Assembly (NCBI RefSeq): GCF_036711975.1
Contig: NC_091968.1
Coordinates: forward strand, 4,340,001 to 4,404,000
Direction of reading: 5' to 3'
Origin: Onthophagus taurus
Taxonomy: Eukaryota; Arthropoda; Insecta; Coleoptera; Scarabaeidae
DNA length: 64,000 nucleotides
The notes under the pieces are model-generated. The model was not told the origin of the DNA. It was given only the letters and a program-made list of their open reading frames with translations, and ran no database searches. Positions 54,076 through 63,778 of this stretch are shown here, in pieces (the stretch's first letter is position 1; the number at the start of each line of letters is the position of its first letter). The translations under genes were made by a program, and so were the position numbers.

Positions 54076-54619
54076 TATGTAAAATAGTTTTTTCCTCAAT
54101 TGGTTTCTCATCAACAGGTTTTCCTCTTTTATTCTTTTTAGAGGCTAACTCCTCAAGTTCTGCAGCTTCCTCTTCAGTTGGTTTCATAACTCTTTGTTCA
54201 TCGATAAATCCACCCCAAGGTCCCAAAAAACCTTCAATATCACTAGCATCATTATTCCTTTTTCTTTTACGTTTATCCAAAGGACGTAATTTTGTATGTT
54301 CAAAAACTGTTTTTCCTTGTGATTCATCAGCCAGTTCTTTCGAACCAACTATTTTACTTCCATCAATAGTTTCCCCACTAATCGAGGGATCCAAAGCATA
54401 ACCAAAACTGTTAAATGTCCTTCGTTGATTTTCAAATTGGAATTCACTTATGTGTGCTGGTTCAACATAACCCGAAAGCATGTTTCGATCAGATTGCATT
54501 TGATGAGTACGAAAGGGATTTTCTGGGCCTACCATAGGAGCGAATAATTCTTCATATTTGGGGTTATAAACGATTTCTTTCGCTGAAGGGTCTATGTGTT
54601 GTAAACATTCTTCTGAACC
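54076..54619 (-). CDS. CDC40: CDC40/PRP17 exon 2
   Basis: The acceptor AATACAG precedes 54619 and the donor TTACATA|GTAAAA follows 54076; 544 nt, entering in phase 0 and leaving in phase 1. It encodes the conserved N-terminal region: AKEIVYNPKYEELFAPMVGP, ENPFRTHQMQSDRNMLSGYV, EPAHISEFQFENQRRTFNSF, DIEGFLGPWGGFIDE and the charged segment before EEKTILH. Lys/Arg-rich residues (DKRKRKRN) may be a nuclear signal. Confidence 0.94.
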
Positions 54620-54688
54620 CTGTATTATTAATAACATAAATAACATCAAAATATACAGTTAAAAAATATTTTGAGGTTATGTACTTAC

Positions 54689-54826
54689 TGTTGGTAACAC
54701 AATTGGGGTTGCACAAACCGATAAATGCTTTTTTATGGAAAATTCCTCGTTTATTTTGGTTTCTTCAATCGGGGCTTTTAATTCGGATTCTTCATCACTG
54801 CTGGAATATTGTTGTAAAGCTAACAT
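54689..54826 (-). CDS. CDC40: CDC40/PRP17 exon 1, start of pre-mRNA splicing factor 17
   Basis: The start MLALQQYSSSDEESELKAPI lies at 54826; 46 codons lead to the donor CCAACA|GTAAGTAC. The acidic Ser-rich start is typical of PRP17. The six exons join to 1695 nt, or 564 aa, close to the human protein of 579. CDC40/PRP17 is a WD40 protein of the spliceosome needed for the second transesterification step, acting in the nucleus. The WD propeller begins near residue 265. The gene is divergent from NOP53 with 351 bp between start codons. All splice phases agree, so the gene looks functional despite insertions of about 4.6 kb in intron 3. Confidence 0.93.
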
Positions 54827-55177
54827 TTTTGTAAAAATAGTAACGTAAATACAAAAGTGACAAATAAAGTTTTAGGTTAAATTTCTGTTTTATCGACAAC
54901 TATTAAGTCGAAATTTTAAGCGCCACCTATTGATTTTTACACATATTAGGAAATAAATATGTTAATTAAAGTCGTAATTATTATTATTACACATAAATTA
55001 ATTTTTCCTTTTTTAATAGATTTATTTTGTTATAATTAATAACAATTACGATAGAAATCATTAATAATCAAATTAAAGTTTAAAAAATGACAGTTCCACA
55101 TTCAACTAGTTGACGTTGACAGTTCTCCTAACCTAAAAAATAACGCGTGGAGTTTTTTAATATTTATTTAAGTGAAA
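54827..55177. promoter_or_regulatory. Shared divergent promoter region of CDC40 and NOP53
   Basis: The two start codons face away from each other across 351 bp of AT-rich DNA without repeats. No TATA box at a fitting distance is clear, as usual for housekeeping genes. ACGCGTGGAG at about 55143 and TTGACGTTGAC at about 55111 are the only notable motifs. Confidence 0.5.
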
Positions 55178-56506
55178 ATGACTCTTCAATCGCCTGGAAT
55201 TAAAAAGAAACGTATATCAAAGAAAAAGAAATCATCGTGGCGTAAAACTGATATAAAAGATGTAGAAGAATTCCTTGAAGATCAACGATTGGAAGAAAGG
55301 TTAGGTCAACCTTTTTCAACATTAAAAGATGAAGAATTCTTCAGTATTGATGTTGCCCCGCAAGTTGAGAACCTTACAAAACGTGAAAAGCGTAAAATTA
55401 AAGCCGCAGCACCCCCAAAATGTTATCCCATGCTTCAACCGCACACAAAAGTGCCTGATCCGATTTCAAAAAGAAACCGGGTGAGGACTAAAGAGGAAAG
55501 GAAATGTCCGATTTTGAAGAAAAAAGAACAAGAGATGAAATTAAAAGGGATTTTAAAGAAGAAAGAGTTGCAAAGGATTTCTGATAGACAACGAAGTCAA
55601 GACAAAAAGGAAATTGAGGAAGAAAATGAGAAGGAGGTGAGAGATATTTGGGATGAAAATGATGGGAAAGATGATGAATGGATTGATAAATTAACTAAAC
55701 GTCATACTTTAAGGGGAGTTGGTAAATTAACTAAAGTTATTCCTCGAATGAAAAATACTTTGAATGGGGTCTTACCAAAAGTAGAAGCACCTCATCCTGG
55801 TATGTCTTATAATCCAAGCTATGAAGATCATCAAGATCTATTAAAAGAAGTCGCTGATAAAGAATTAAAATTTATTAAAGAACAACAACATTTAGATCGC
55901 GTTACAAAAGATATCTTCAAAAAAGTGAGCGCCACGCAAAATGAAAAAAATTGGATGAAAGAAATGTCTCAAGGTTTACCAAACCCAAATAAATCCGAAA
56001 ATAAATCATCAACAAAACAACATAAATCACCCTATGAATCGGTTAATCCACCAGTTGTTAACAAAAAGAAAACTTTAAAACAACGCCGTAAAATTAAAGA
56101 ACAAGCCGAGTTAAAAGAGAACATTAAAAAAGCTAAAATTGAAAAAAAAAAGATTGCCGATATTTATAAATTAAAATTTATTAACTCAAAAATTGAAAAA
56201 GATGAGAAATTTAAAGAAATTAAGCAACGAAAGCGGTTGGTTACCAAAAAATTAAAACAGAAAGAAACGAAACGTTTGGGGAAAGTTAAATTCGATGAAC
56301 CCGACTTGGATTTTAATTTGGGACAAGAAATTACGGGGAATTTAAGGAATATTAAAAGTGAAGGAAGTTTGTTGAAGGATCGGTTCCAAAGTATGCAAAA
56401 AAGGAATATTCTTGATGTTACGAAGAGGCATATTCACAAAAGAGGAAAGAAAAAGACTTTTGTTAAGAATAGTTTTAAAAATTGGGAAACTACAGTTGTT
56501 AAATAA
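55178..56506 (+). CDS. NOP53: Ribosome biogenesis protein NOP53
   Basis: The single-exon gene encodes 442 aa from ATG 55178 (an upstream GTG in frame is not used in animals). NOP53 (GLTSCR2/PICT1) acts in the nucleolus in 60S subunit maturation and recruits the exosome helicase MTR4. Visible signs are a basic N-terminus (KKKRISKKKKSSWRK); an arch-interaction-like motif, EEFFSIDVAP, with FFSID at residues 54-58; WDENDGKDDEWIDKLTKRHT; the family hallmark HPGMSYNPSYEDHQDLLKEV; and a long Lys/Glu-rich helical C-terminus ending FKNWETTVVK. The length is near that of the human protein (478). AATAAA follows at about 56522. A decayed copy of its 3' end lies at 61296-61520. Confidence 0.93.
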   Translation: MTLQSPGIKKKRISKKKKSSWRKTDIKDVEEFLEDQRLEERLGQPFSTLKDEEFFSIDVAPQVENLTKREKRKIKAAAPPKCYPMLQPHTKVPDPISKRNRVRTKEERKCPILKKKEQEMKLKGILKKKELQRISDRQRSQDKKEIEEENEKEVRDIWDENDGKDDEWIDKLTKRHTLRGVGKLTKVIPRMKNTLNGVLPKVEAPHPGMSYNPSYEDHQDLLKEVADKELKFIKEQQHLDRVTKDIFKKVSATQNEKNWMKEMSQGLPNPNKSENKSSTKQHKSPYESVNPPVVNKKKTLKQRRKIKEQAELKENIKKAKIEKKKIADIYKLKFINSKIEKDEKFKEIKQRKRLVTKKLKQKETKRLGKVKFDEPDLDFNLGQEITGNLRNIKSEGSLLKDRFQSMQKRNILDVTKRHIHKRGKKKTFVKNSFKNWETTVVK

Positions 56507-56554
56507 GTTTGAATTAAATTAAATAAAGATTTAAACTTAAAAAATAATATCGTT

Positions 56555-57600
56555 TTTAGACTGATATAGAATTGAATTTCCTTCAAAATGAGTCCAAACT
56601 CGACTATTTTATCTTGTTTGGTTCTCGCGATATTCGAATTTTAAGGTTTGATTATTATCAAAAATGGCGGATTATTACCATTTAATTTTTTATCACAACC
56701 TTTTAATTTAATTAAAAAATTTTGAATTGGTGTTTAAATTAAAATCAATTTCGTTTTAATTTATAACGATTCAATCGAAAAAATTTTTTTCTTTTTTGGG
56801 TTATTGAGAAAAAGATAATAAAAAAATAATAAAAAGTTGTGTTCTGATAAAGTTTATTTTTAATGATTTAGAATTGAATTTCTTTCAAAATGAATCTAAA
56901 CTCGACTATTTTATCTCGTTTGATTCTCGAGATATTCGAATTTTAATGTTTGATTATTATCAAAGATGGCAGATTATTACCATTTAATTTTTTATCACGT
57001 TTTAAATAATTAAAAATTTTTGAATTCATGTTTAAATTAAAATCAATTTCGTTTTAATTTATAACGATTCAAATGAACAATTTTTTCTTTTTTGGGTTAT
57101 TGAGAAAAAGATAATAAAAAGTTGGGTTGGGATAAAGTTTATTTTTATTGATTTAGAATTGAATTTCTTTCAAAATGAGTCCAAACTCGACTATTTTATC
57201 TCGTTTGGTTCTCGAGATATTCGAATTTTAAGGTTTGATTATTATCAAAGATGGCGGATTATTACCATTTAATTTTTTATCACTTTTTAATTTAATTAAA
57301 AATTTTTGAATTCGAGTTTAAATTAAAATCAATTTCGTTTTAATTTATAACGATTCAAATGAACAATTTTTTCTTTTTTGGGTTATTGAGAAAAAGATAA
57401 TAAAAAAATAATAAAAAGTTGGGTTGGGATAAAGTTTAGTTTTATTAATTTAGAATTGAATTTCTTTCAAAATGAGTCCAAACTCGACTATTTTATCTCG
57501 TTTGGTTGAGATATTCGAATTTTAAGGTTTGATTACTATTAAAGATGGAGGATTATTACCATTAATTTTTTTATCACAACTTTTTTGTTTGTTAATATAA
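56555..57600. repeat. Tandem array of about 300-bp units downstream of NOP53
   Basis: Four units start near 56560, 56868, 57160 and 57452 (spacing about 290-310 bp). Each contains TCAAAATGAGTCCAAACTCG, GGTTCTCGAGATATTCGAAT and AAAGATGGCGGATTATTACC. The shared AAATGAGTCCAAAC motif links it to the array at 6120-8090. No coding frame is present. Confidence 0.85.
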
Positions 57601-57714
57601 ATATATCGTGTTTGGTATCAAATTAAAGGAAATTTAAAATCCCACCGATCTATGATAAATTTGATACTACCAATTAATTATGCAGTATAAACATGATAAT
57701 AATAAATTTAGATT

Positions 57715-58662
57715 GGAGTGAAGTTAACGACGGATTTTGTCAATTCCACCACGGTCGCTAAGATTAAAACGCACAGGGAAACGGATTGAAGATAGAAAAT
57801 ATGATTATATTGTATTAAATGAATTTTACGAAGGTTACTACCTGCTTTTTAACCCAGAATTCCAGAATAAATTTTGAAACTGTTAATAAAATAGGGTAAA
57901 AACCAATCCCCTTAGCCGGATTGAAATTTGGTGTGAATATAGCTTCGACATCCCTAAGTTGATTTTCGTTACAATTACAGTGCTACACATGAAGGGATGT
58001 TCGCTATGTTAGGTTTTATTTCTTTTTTCACCTATTATATTACTATTATTACTGTACTGTATTATTATATTATTATTATTACTGTTATTCTATGGTTAAG
58101 GGGTGGATTCTATTTTTTTTTCACCTAACATAGCGAATTTCACCTATTTTTATTAGGGGTTGACACCCTTTCATGTGTAGCACTCTAATTGTAATGAAAA
58201 TCAACTTAGAGATGTCGAAGCTATATCCACACCAAGTTACAACTCAGCAACTTACGGCTAAGGGGTGGATTTTTATTATTTTTTTTTCACCTAACATAGC
58301 GAATTCCACCTATTTTTATTAGGGGTTGACAACCCTTCAGGTGTAGCACTCTAATTTTAACGAAAATCAACTTAAGGATGTCGAAGCTATATTCACACCA
58401 AATTTCAACCCTGCAACTCACGCCTAAAGGGATGATTTTATTTCTTTTTAAAGCCGAGACGTTTTTACCCTATTTTATTAGCAGTTTCAAAATTTATTCT
58501 GGAATTCTGGGATAAACAGCAGGCAGTGACCTTCGTAACATTCATTTAACACAACATGATCATATTTTCTATGTTCAATCCGTTTCACTGTGCGTTTCAA
58601 TCTTAGCAACGGATTTGCGACCGTCGGCGTCGCTGAAAAGTCGTCGCTAACTTCAATTCAAT
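57715..58662. mobile_element. Foldback element with repeated inner arm
   Basis: AGTTAACGACGGATTTTGTC at the left has its inverse near 58635-58655 (CGTCGCTAACTTC). The arms match over about 300 bp (TTCCAGAATAAATTTTGAAA; TGTGAATATAGCTTCGACAT). The inner part TTCACCTAACATAGCGAA ... GTGTAGCACTCTAATT is present twice on the right (about 58115-58200 and 58290-58370), a tandem step inside a foldback element. There is no gene. Confidence 0.75.
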
Positions 58663-58719
58663 TAAATTTAGTGATTTTAATTAAAAATTATTAAATTTGA
58701 TTTTAAATCAAATTAAAGC

Positions 58720-59263
58720 CAAATGTTTCTAGGTCTAGTGTTAGTTCTAGTTTTACACTATCGCTGTTTACTATGTAGAACTAACACTATACCTAGAACT
58801 AGAATCATTTGGGTTTAGCCGCACGTCTTGTTAGTTCTAGTTTTACACTAGCACTGTCACTAGAACAAACATTAGAACTAGATACATTCGGGTTTAGCCG
58901 TCTTTAGAGACGTTTGGCTAAACCCAAATGATTGCTGTTCTAGGTGTAGCGTTAGTTCTACTTTTAGTTCAATAATCTAGCGCTGAATAACGATTAAAAC
59001 TAGGTCCAGTGTTAGTTCTAGTTTTACACTAACACTGTTACTATGTAGAATTAACACTATACCTAGAACTAGAATCATGCGGATTTAGCCGCACGTCTTT
59101 CAAGACGGCTAAACCCGAATGATTCTAGTTCTAGGTCTAGTGTTAGTTCTAGTTTTACACTATCACTAGAACTAATACAAGATCTAGAACTAGAATCATT
59201 TGGGTTTAGCCGCACGTCTTTCAAGACGGCTAAACCCGAATGAATCTAGTTCTAGGTCTTGTG
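58720..59263. repeat. Hairpin satellite array 6
   Basis: Palindromic satellite units, the last with full hairpins (GGGTTTAGCCGCACGTCTTT / CAAGACGGCTAAACCCGAAT at about 59205-59245). The array is cut at 59264 by the end of a hAT element and resumes at about 60616. Confidence 0.88.
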
Positions 59264-60615
59264 CAGGCGCGCCGCCTATGGGTGTGCAGGGTGATCACCG
59301 CACAGAGCATTTTGAGCAAAAATAAGAAAATTTCAAGCTGAATTAACTGTATATACAAATACAATTTATTAAAGGACTATTTAAGATATTATACTTAAAG
59401 AAAATAAAATCTTAAAAAAAACCTTACCTAAAGACTTAAATATACACCCCAACGCATTCCAACACTTAACTAAACAAACAAATAATACGATAAAAAACCC
59501 CTAAGCTTACGGCTCGATACACTCCAATACTAGACTAAACAAATGAAAGAATATAAAGTAAATAGAAATTCGCAAAAGTGCTCTTGTGTCCATTATCTTA
59601 ATAGTAATTCTGAAATTGTAAGTATTTATAGTTATGTAATTAAGTATTTCTATTAATTATCCTTGAATATTAAACATAAAATAATTAACATGTTGTGGCT
59701 TTGTAGATGTCAGAAAAGAAAAAGCCAACAACTTTATCAAGGGCTCAGTGCAGAAAAAGAAAAGCCAAACAATTACAAATTGATCAAGAGTTGGCTGGTT
59801 CGTTAAATAAATTTTTGGCAGAATCAACACATTCACAAGAAAAAACAAAAAGTTTCAACTCAAACCGATGCTCCTCTAACATCAGAGCAATCCGAACAAA
59901 TAGGAAAAGTAGATATGCAAGAAACAGAAGTTGGAACAAAGACAGTTGAAGATGAAAGAAATATAGCTTTTTGTTCTAATATATCCATGCTATCAATGTC
60001 TACTTTAAGTTTTGATGCAAACGACACAGGTTCTTGGCCAAAAATTCTATCTATTAAAACAAGATATATATATACATATAAAGAATTAGTAGAATATTCT
60101 AATATATTAGTAGAAAATTCTTCTTGTCGAATAATTAAATATAATTTTCCAAAAGATGGTTGGGGTCGTAAATTTTCTGAAACGTGTTATATCAGAACAC
60201 TTCCAAATGGAGAAAAAATTAACAGAAATTATTTGCTGTACTCAATATCAAACAATTCTGTTTTTTGCTATTATTGTAAATTATTTGATAATGCGTTAAA
60301 TTCAAAACTTAATAGTGAGTTAGGTTGTAATGATTGGCAATACTTATCATCACAAATACTAAAAAAACACGAAAGAACTGCAATACACATTAAAAACAGT
60401 ACAAAATACAACGCACTTAAAAAATCTTTAACTAACAAAACTACGATAGATGCAATAGACCAAAGATTAGATATTACCGAAAAAAAATATTGGCAATCTG
60501 TTATAGAACGTTTAATATATTTAATTCAGTATTTATCCTGACAATGTATAGCTATTAGAGGTTCATCAAAAAAATTATATAACGTGATGGCTGAACATTT
60601 ACGTCGTATTCAAAC
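59264..60615 (+). pseudogene. hAT element, ZMYM1-like, with N-terminal part of its transposase
   Basis: The left terminus CAGGCGCGCCGCCTATGGGT lies against satellite DNA. The frame 59707-59949 starts MSEKKKPTTLSRAQCRKRKA; after a frame change near 59915-59940 a frame of 208 codons contains the TTF-type zinc finger of ZMYM1-like hAT proteins: WGRKFSETCYIRTLPNGEKI, YSISNNSVFCYYCKLFDNAL, LGCNDWQYLSSQILKKHERT and AIHIKNS. It ends LIYLIQYLS; after the stop, IAIRGSSKKLYNVMAEHL gives the start of the catalytic core. The sequence is then cut at about 60615 by satellite. The catalytic core, dimerisation domain and right end are lost. Confidence 0.75.
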
Positions 60616-61000
60616 CTAGTGTAAAACTAGAACTAACACTAGACCGAGAACTAGAAACATTCAGATTTAGCCACACGTCTTTCAAGATGGCTAAATCCGA
60701 ATGATTCTAGTTCTAGGTCTTGTAATAGTGCTAGTGTAAAACTAGAACTAACACTAGACCAAGAACTAGAAACATTCGGATTTAGCCGCACGTCTTTCAA
60801 GACGGCTAAACCTAAATGATTCTAGTTCTAGGTCTTGTGTTAGTTCTAGTGATAGTGTAAAACTAGAACTAACATTAGAGCTAGAAACGTTCGGGTTTTA
60901 GCCGTGCGTCTTCAGACCCGAAACAAACCCGAAACTTTCTAGGTCTAGTGTTAGTTCAACAAAAATATGCAACATAGTGATATTTTATGCTAACTAGCGC
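60616..61000. repeat. Hairpin satellite array 7
   Basis: Two to three palindromic units (AAACATTCGGATTTAGCCGC, CAAGACGGCTAAACCTAAAT). This may be the continuation of array 6 beyond the truncated hAT. The end of the array (AAAATATGCAACATAGTGAT with GCTAACTAGCGCTATC) resembles the satellite/repeat-E junctions at 8545 and 31490. Confidence 0.85.
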
Positions 61001-61295
61001 TATCTATTGACCACTGTACCTGCTTGGGTACACCGTGAATTATGTGATTTATCTGACATCTAACGTACAATAGGTCAATTTTTATTATCAGAAGAGCTTC
61101 AATAGTCTTTTCACTTGCGAAATTTAGTAAAGATTACTAATTGTTCATAGCAGTTTGGTATTTACAACGCTAAATATTAGTGCGTGTTTCGGTGATTACA
61201 GATATTTATTTTATCGACTATAATTGTTAAAAATTATTGAATACATGGTATGCTATTTTGCTGCATATGTTAGTATAATGTCTACTTGAGAAATC
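61001..61295. other. AT-rich stretch, no gene seen
   Basis: No ORF, repeat or known element was recognised between the satellite and the NOP53 copy. Confidence 0.4.
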
Positions 61296-61520
61296 GTCGC
61301 TATTAACTCAAAAATTGAAAAAGATTAGATATTTAAAGAAATTAAGCAAAGGTGGTTGTCAAAAAACAGAAAGAAACGAAACGTTTGGAGAAAGTTAAAT
61401 TTGACGAACTCAACTTAAATTTTAATTTGGGACAAGAAATTGCGGGGAATTTAAGGAATGTCAAAAGCGACGGAAGTTTATTAAATTAAATAAAGATTTT
61501 AAAGTTAAATAATATTGATG
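61296..61520 (+). pseudogene. Truncated, decayed copy of the NOP53 3' end
   Basis: This stretch follows NOP53 from about 56187 onward: TTAACTCAAAAATTGAAAAAG, AGAAAGAAACGAAACGTTTGG, TTAATTTGGGACAAGAAATT and GGGGAATTTAAGGAAT are shared. It has small deletions and an early in-frame TAG; the segment matching about 56375-56510 is missing, so it jumps to the 3' UTR block TTAAATTAAATAAAGATTT. It lies in the same orientation, about 5 kb from the parent, converging on TMED as the parent would have done before the repeats were inserted. Confidence 0.85.
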
Positions 61521-61710
61521 TTTATCAAAATGTGACTAGTTTTTATATTATTTTTTCATTTTACAAAATTACATAGAAAAAAGTATGACACAATGAGAAA
61601 TTATCAAAAAAAAAAAATCTTAAATACAATAAAACTTTGGCAGAATAAATCTGAAATATATAAATATGAAATTTAAAAATGTGGCCAAATTTGAATTAAA
61701 ACTAAATGAC

Positions 61711-62391
61711 CTATCTTGAATTAACCTTCTTCCATAATCGATGTACCCTTGATTTTTCATCAAACAAACTCCTAACGGTAATAACCTGACCAATCCCAAC
61801 AATTAACATCACCATAATTTGGGTAAATGAAAAGAAATTAACCGTACTATGATTTTCTTCGGCTACATTCCGATCCCTGGCTTCAACTGACTTAATAATA
61901 TCTTGTAATTGTCTCACTTTATTCATATCAGACTTAACTTTCGCGATTATCTCCAAAATATCCTGTACTTTTAACTCATAAACTTCTTCCGGATTTAACT
62001 CAAGTTCATTGGCATAATCATTCTCATCATCATCATTATCAATAATTAATTCAAAAAATACAGTCTTAACACTCACCGTACTAAAAGTATTATCGAAACA
62101 AAAACTGTAATCGCCTTTAGTTTGTGTGGTGAAAGTGTGAGCGTTTCCAGTCTTTTTAAAATCACCAATTAGGACCCTTCCGGTAGGGTCTAATATCTGA
62201 AATGATATGTCTAAATCTGTATGAGCCCCATCTATTACTTGATAATCGACTTCCACCGTTTCTTGCTCTTTGATTGTCTCGTAAAAACAATCTTGCCGTC
62301 GAGGATCAACATTTATTGTTATTTGCTTTTCTAAAGCAATAACCTTTAAGGTTAGAATTCCTAATAAGACGAAAAATACGTAGAGTTTCAT
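61711..62391 (-). CDS. p24 family cargo receptor, TMED1/TMED5 type
   Basis: The 226-aa protein is encoded in one exon. A signal peptide of about 19 residues (MKLYVFFVLLGILTLKVIA) precedes a GOLD domain (about 25-117) with the conserved Cys35 (RRQDCFYE) and Cys98 (YSFCFDNTFSTVSVK). A coiled coil follows (about 132-178; VKSDMNKVRQLQDII), then ARDRNVAEENHSTVNFFSF, a membrane helix (about 187-207) and a short cytoplasmic tail, RSLFDEKSRVHRLWKKVNSR. This is the full p24 layout, and the sequence is closest to the gamma subfamily (TMED1/5; fly opossum). It cycles between ER and Golgi in COPI/COPII vesicles and sorts secreted and GPI-linked cargo. The tail is longer than in the mammalian form I remember. 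Confidence 0.92.
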   Translation of the reverse strand: MKLYVFFVLLGILTLKVIALEKQITINVDPRRQDCFYETIKEQETVEVDYQVIDGAHTDLDISFQILDPTGRVLIGDFKKTGNAHTFTTQTKGDYSFCFDNTFSTVSVKTVFFELIIDNDDDENDYANELELNPEEVYELKVQDILEIIAKVKSDMNKVRQLQDIIKSVEARDRNVAEENHSTVNFFSFTQIMVMLIVGIGQVITVRSLFDEKSRVHRLWKKVNSR

Positions 62392-63057
62392 CGTCGGCGA
62401 GGTTTTTACGATTTTAATATCACAGGGTGGAGTACGTTTTAGTTATTGCTTCGTTTTCGTTACAAAGTTTACATTAATTTGGGTAAAATTAAACAATTTA
62501 CGTTGAGATTTGATGATAGTGCATGGATGTTTTAAAATTTGGAGGTAGTTTTTGAACTAATCATTCAATCAAGATGAGAAAGAGAAAAAAGATTTGTGGT
62601 TATAAAAATAGAAAGAGATGAGTTATGTTAGGGTCAAAAAGTTAAGTTAAATGAATTTTAATTGATTTATTATAGGAAATTATAAATAAAATAATCCTCA
62701 TATTGTACAGATATTATGCCCATAAGTTGACGTGTGTTAGATTGAAATGGCTTCTAATGAATAGGTCTATTGTACAAAATAAATGTAGACGCGGAAAAGT
62801 ATATTTTTAATAATGTCGGTAACCGACCATACTTCTATACCGACCAAAACAAAACTACTAAGTACTATCATCGTCTTTAAATATTGATTATTTAAAGACA
62901 ATGGTACTATAGATAGGTAATTCCCTTGTATATAGATTCTACTAATAATCTATAATAAATTAATCTATAAACAAAGGTAATTGTTAAAAAACTGCTGGCT
63001 CAACGTTTTTAGCGCCATCTATTGGCACGTGTCTCTCAACTAATCAATTCATTATAC
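62392..63057. other. TMED upstream region and gene-free stretch
   Basis: The first 200-300 bases upstream of the TMED start (to about 62650) must hold its promoter; no clear TATA box is seen. The rest is AT-rich with an imperfect inverted repeat around 62860-62900 (TCGTCTTTAAATATTGATTA / TTTAAAGACAATG). Confidence 0.4.
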
Positions 63058-63320
63058 AGTGCTTCCCAAAAGTAACGGATAAATTCGTTAAAACATTTAA
63101 AAACGGTTTATACGGGTACAAAAATCGCTGAGATGGGTCTAAGGATTTAAATTTTTTTGCTATAGATTTAAAATTTTTTTTTAACAACTAAAATTAATAT
63201 TAGTTACATAAGAAAATTTCCGAGAAAAATTGCCTTAAAGTTTCATGATTTTCCATTCAATTGAGATAAAAAAATAACAGTAGCCATGCGTAACCATAGC
63301 AACCTGTTGTTTTAGATATT
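63058..63320. mobile_element. Mariner-like non-autonomous element, related to 380-776
   Basis: It begins CAGTGCTTCCCAAAAGTAAC after a TA, as Tc1/mariner ends do. It shares AGTTACATAAGAAAATTTCC, GAGAAAAATT and AGTAGCCATGCGTAACCATA-type blocks with 380-776 in inverse orientation. The right end is not clear. Confidence 0.5.
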
Positions 63321-63778
63321 TTATTACGACAATAATCATAGACAATAATTAATTTTTGATATGTGAAACAGTTGGTTGCAGTATTAAGTCCATTTTTTTT
63401 TCAATATTTGTGTTTTTGATTGTTCTTTAAGTATTTTTTTTCACTCTTTCCAATGGAGACGTGTATTAAGTTAAGTTTTTTCCCGTTCGCTAGATAGGTT
63501 CAGATTATTGATATTAAGTCCTCCATTAAACAGAACCAAATACTATTAATGATTTTCAAAAGATATCCAATATTTAGATATTAAGTGCGGATTTAATATT
63601 GTTTTGTTTCACTGTACATCAGTTGTTATAATATTAAGACACATTCAGTCACATTATTTTGTTCGCGAAGTTGGCAGGAATTATTTGATAATGCTTTGAT
63701 GCTTTAATATTCCTAGTAGTAACCTCACTTTTGACACATGGGTTTAACACAACATGTTTTGTTATTGATTCCTTTTAG
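63321..63778. other. Gene-free stretch, probably intron
   Basis: AT-rich with no recognised element. It ends in an acceptor, TTGATTCCTTTTAG, at 63778. Confidence 0.4.

Noticed and set aside
54030-54401. Plus-strand frame of 123 codons
   Set aside because: It lies antisense to CDC40 exon 2 and has no independent support.
55172-55177. NOP53 start at the upstream GTG
   Set aside because: Animal genes start at ATG in nearly all cases, and the ATG at 55178 lies two codons on.
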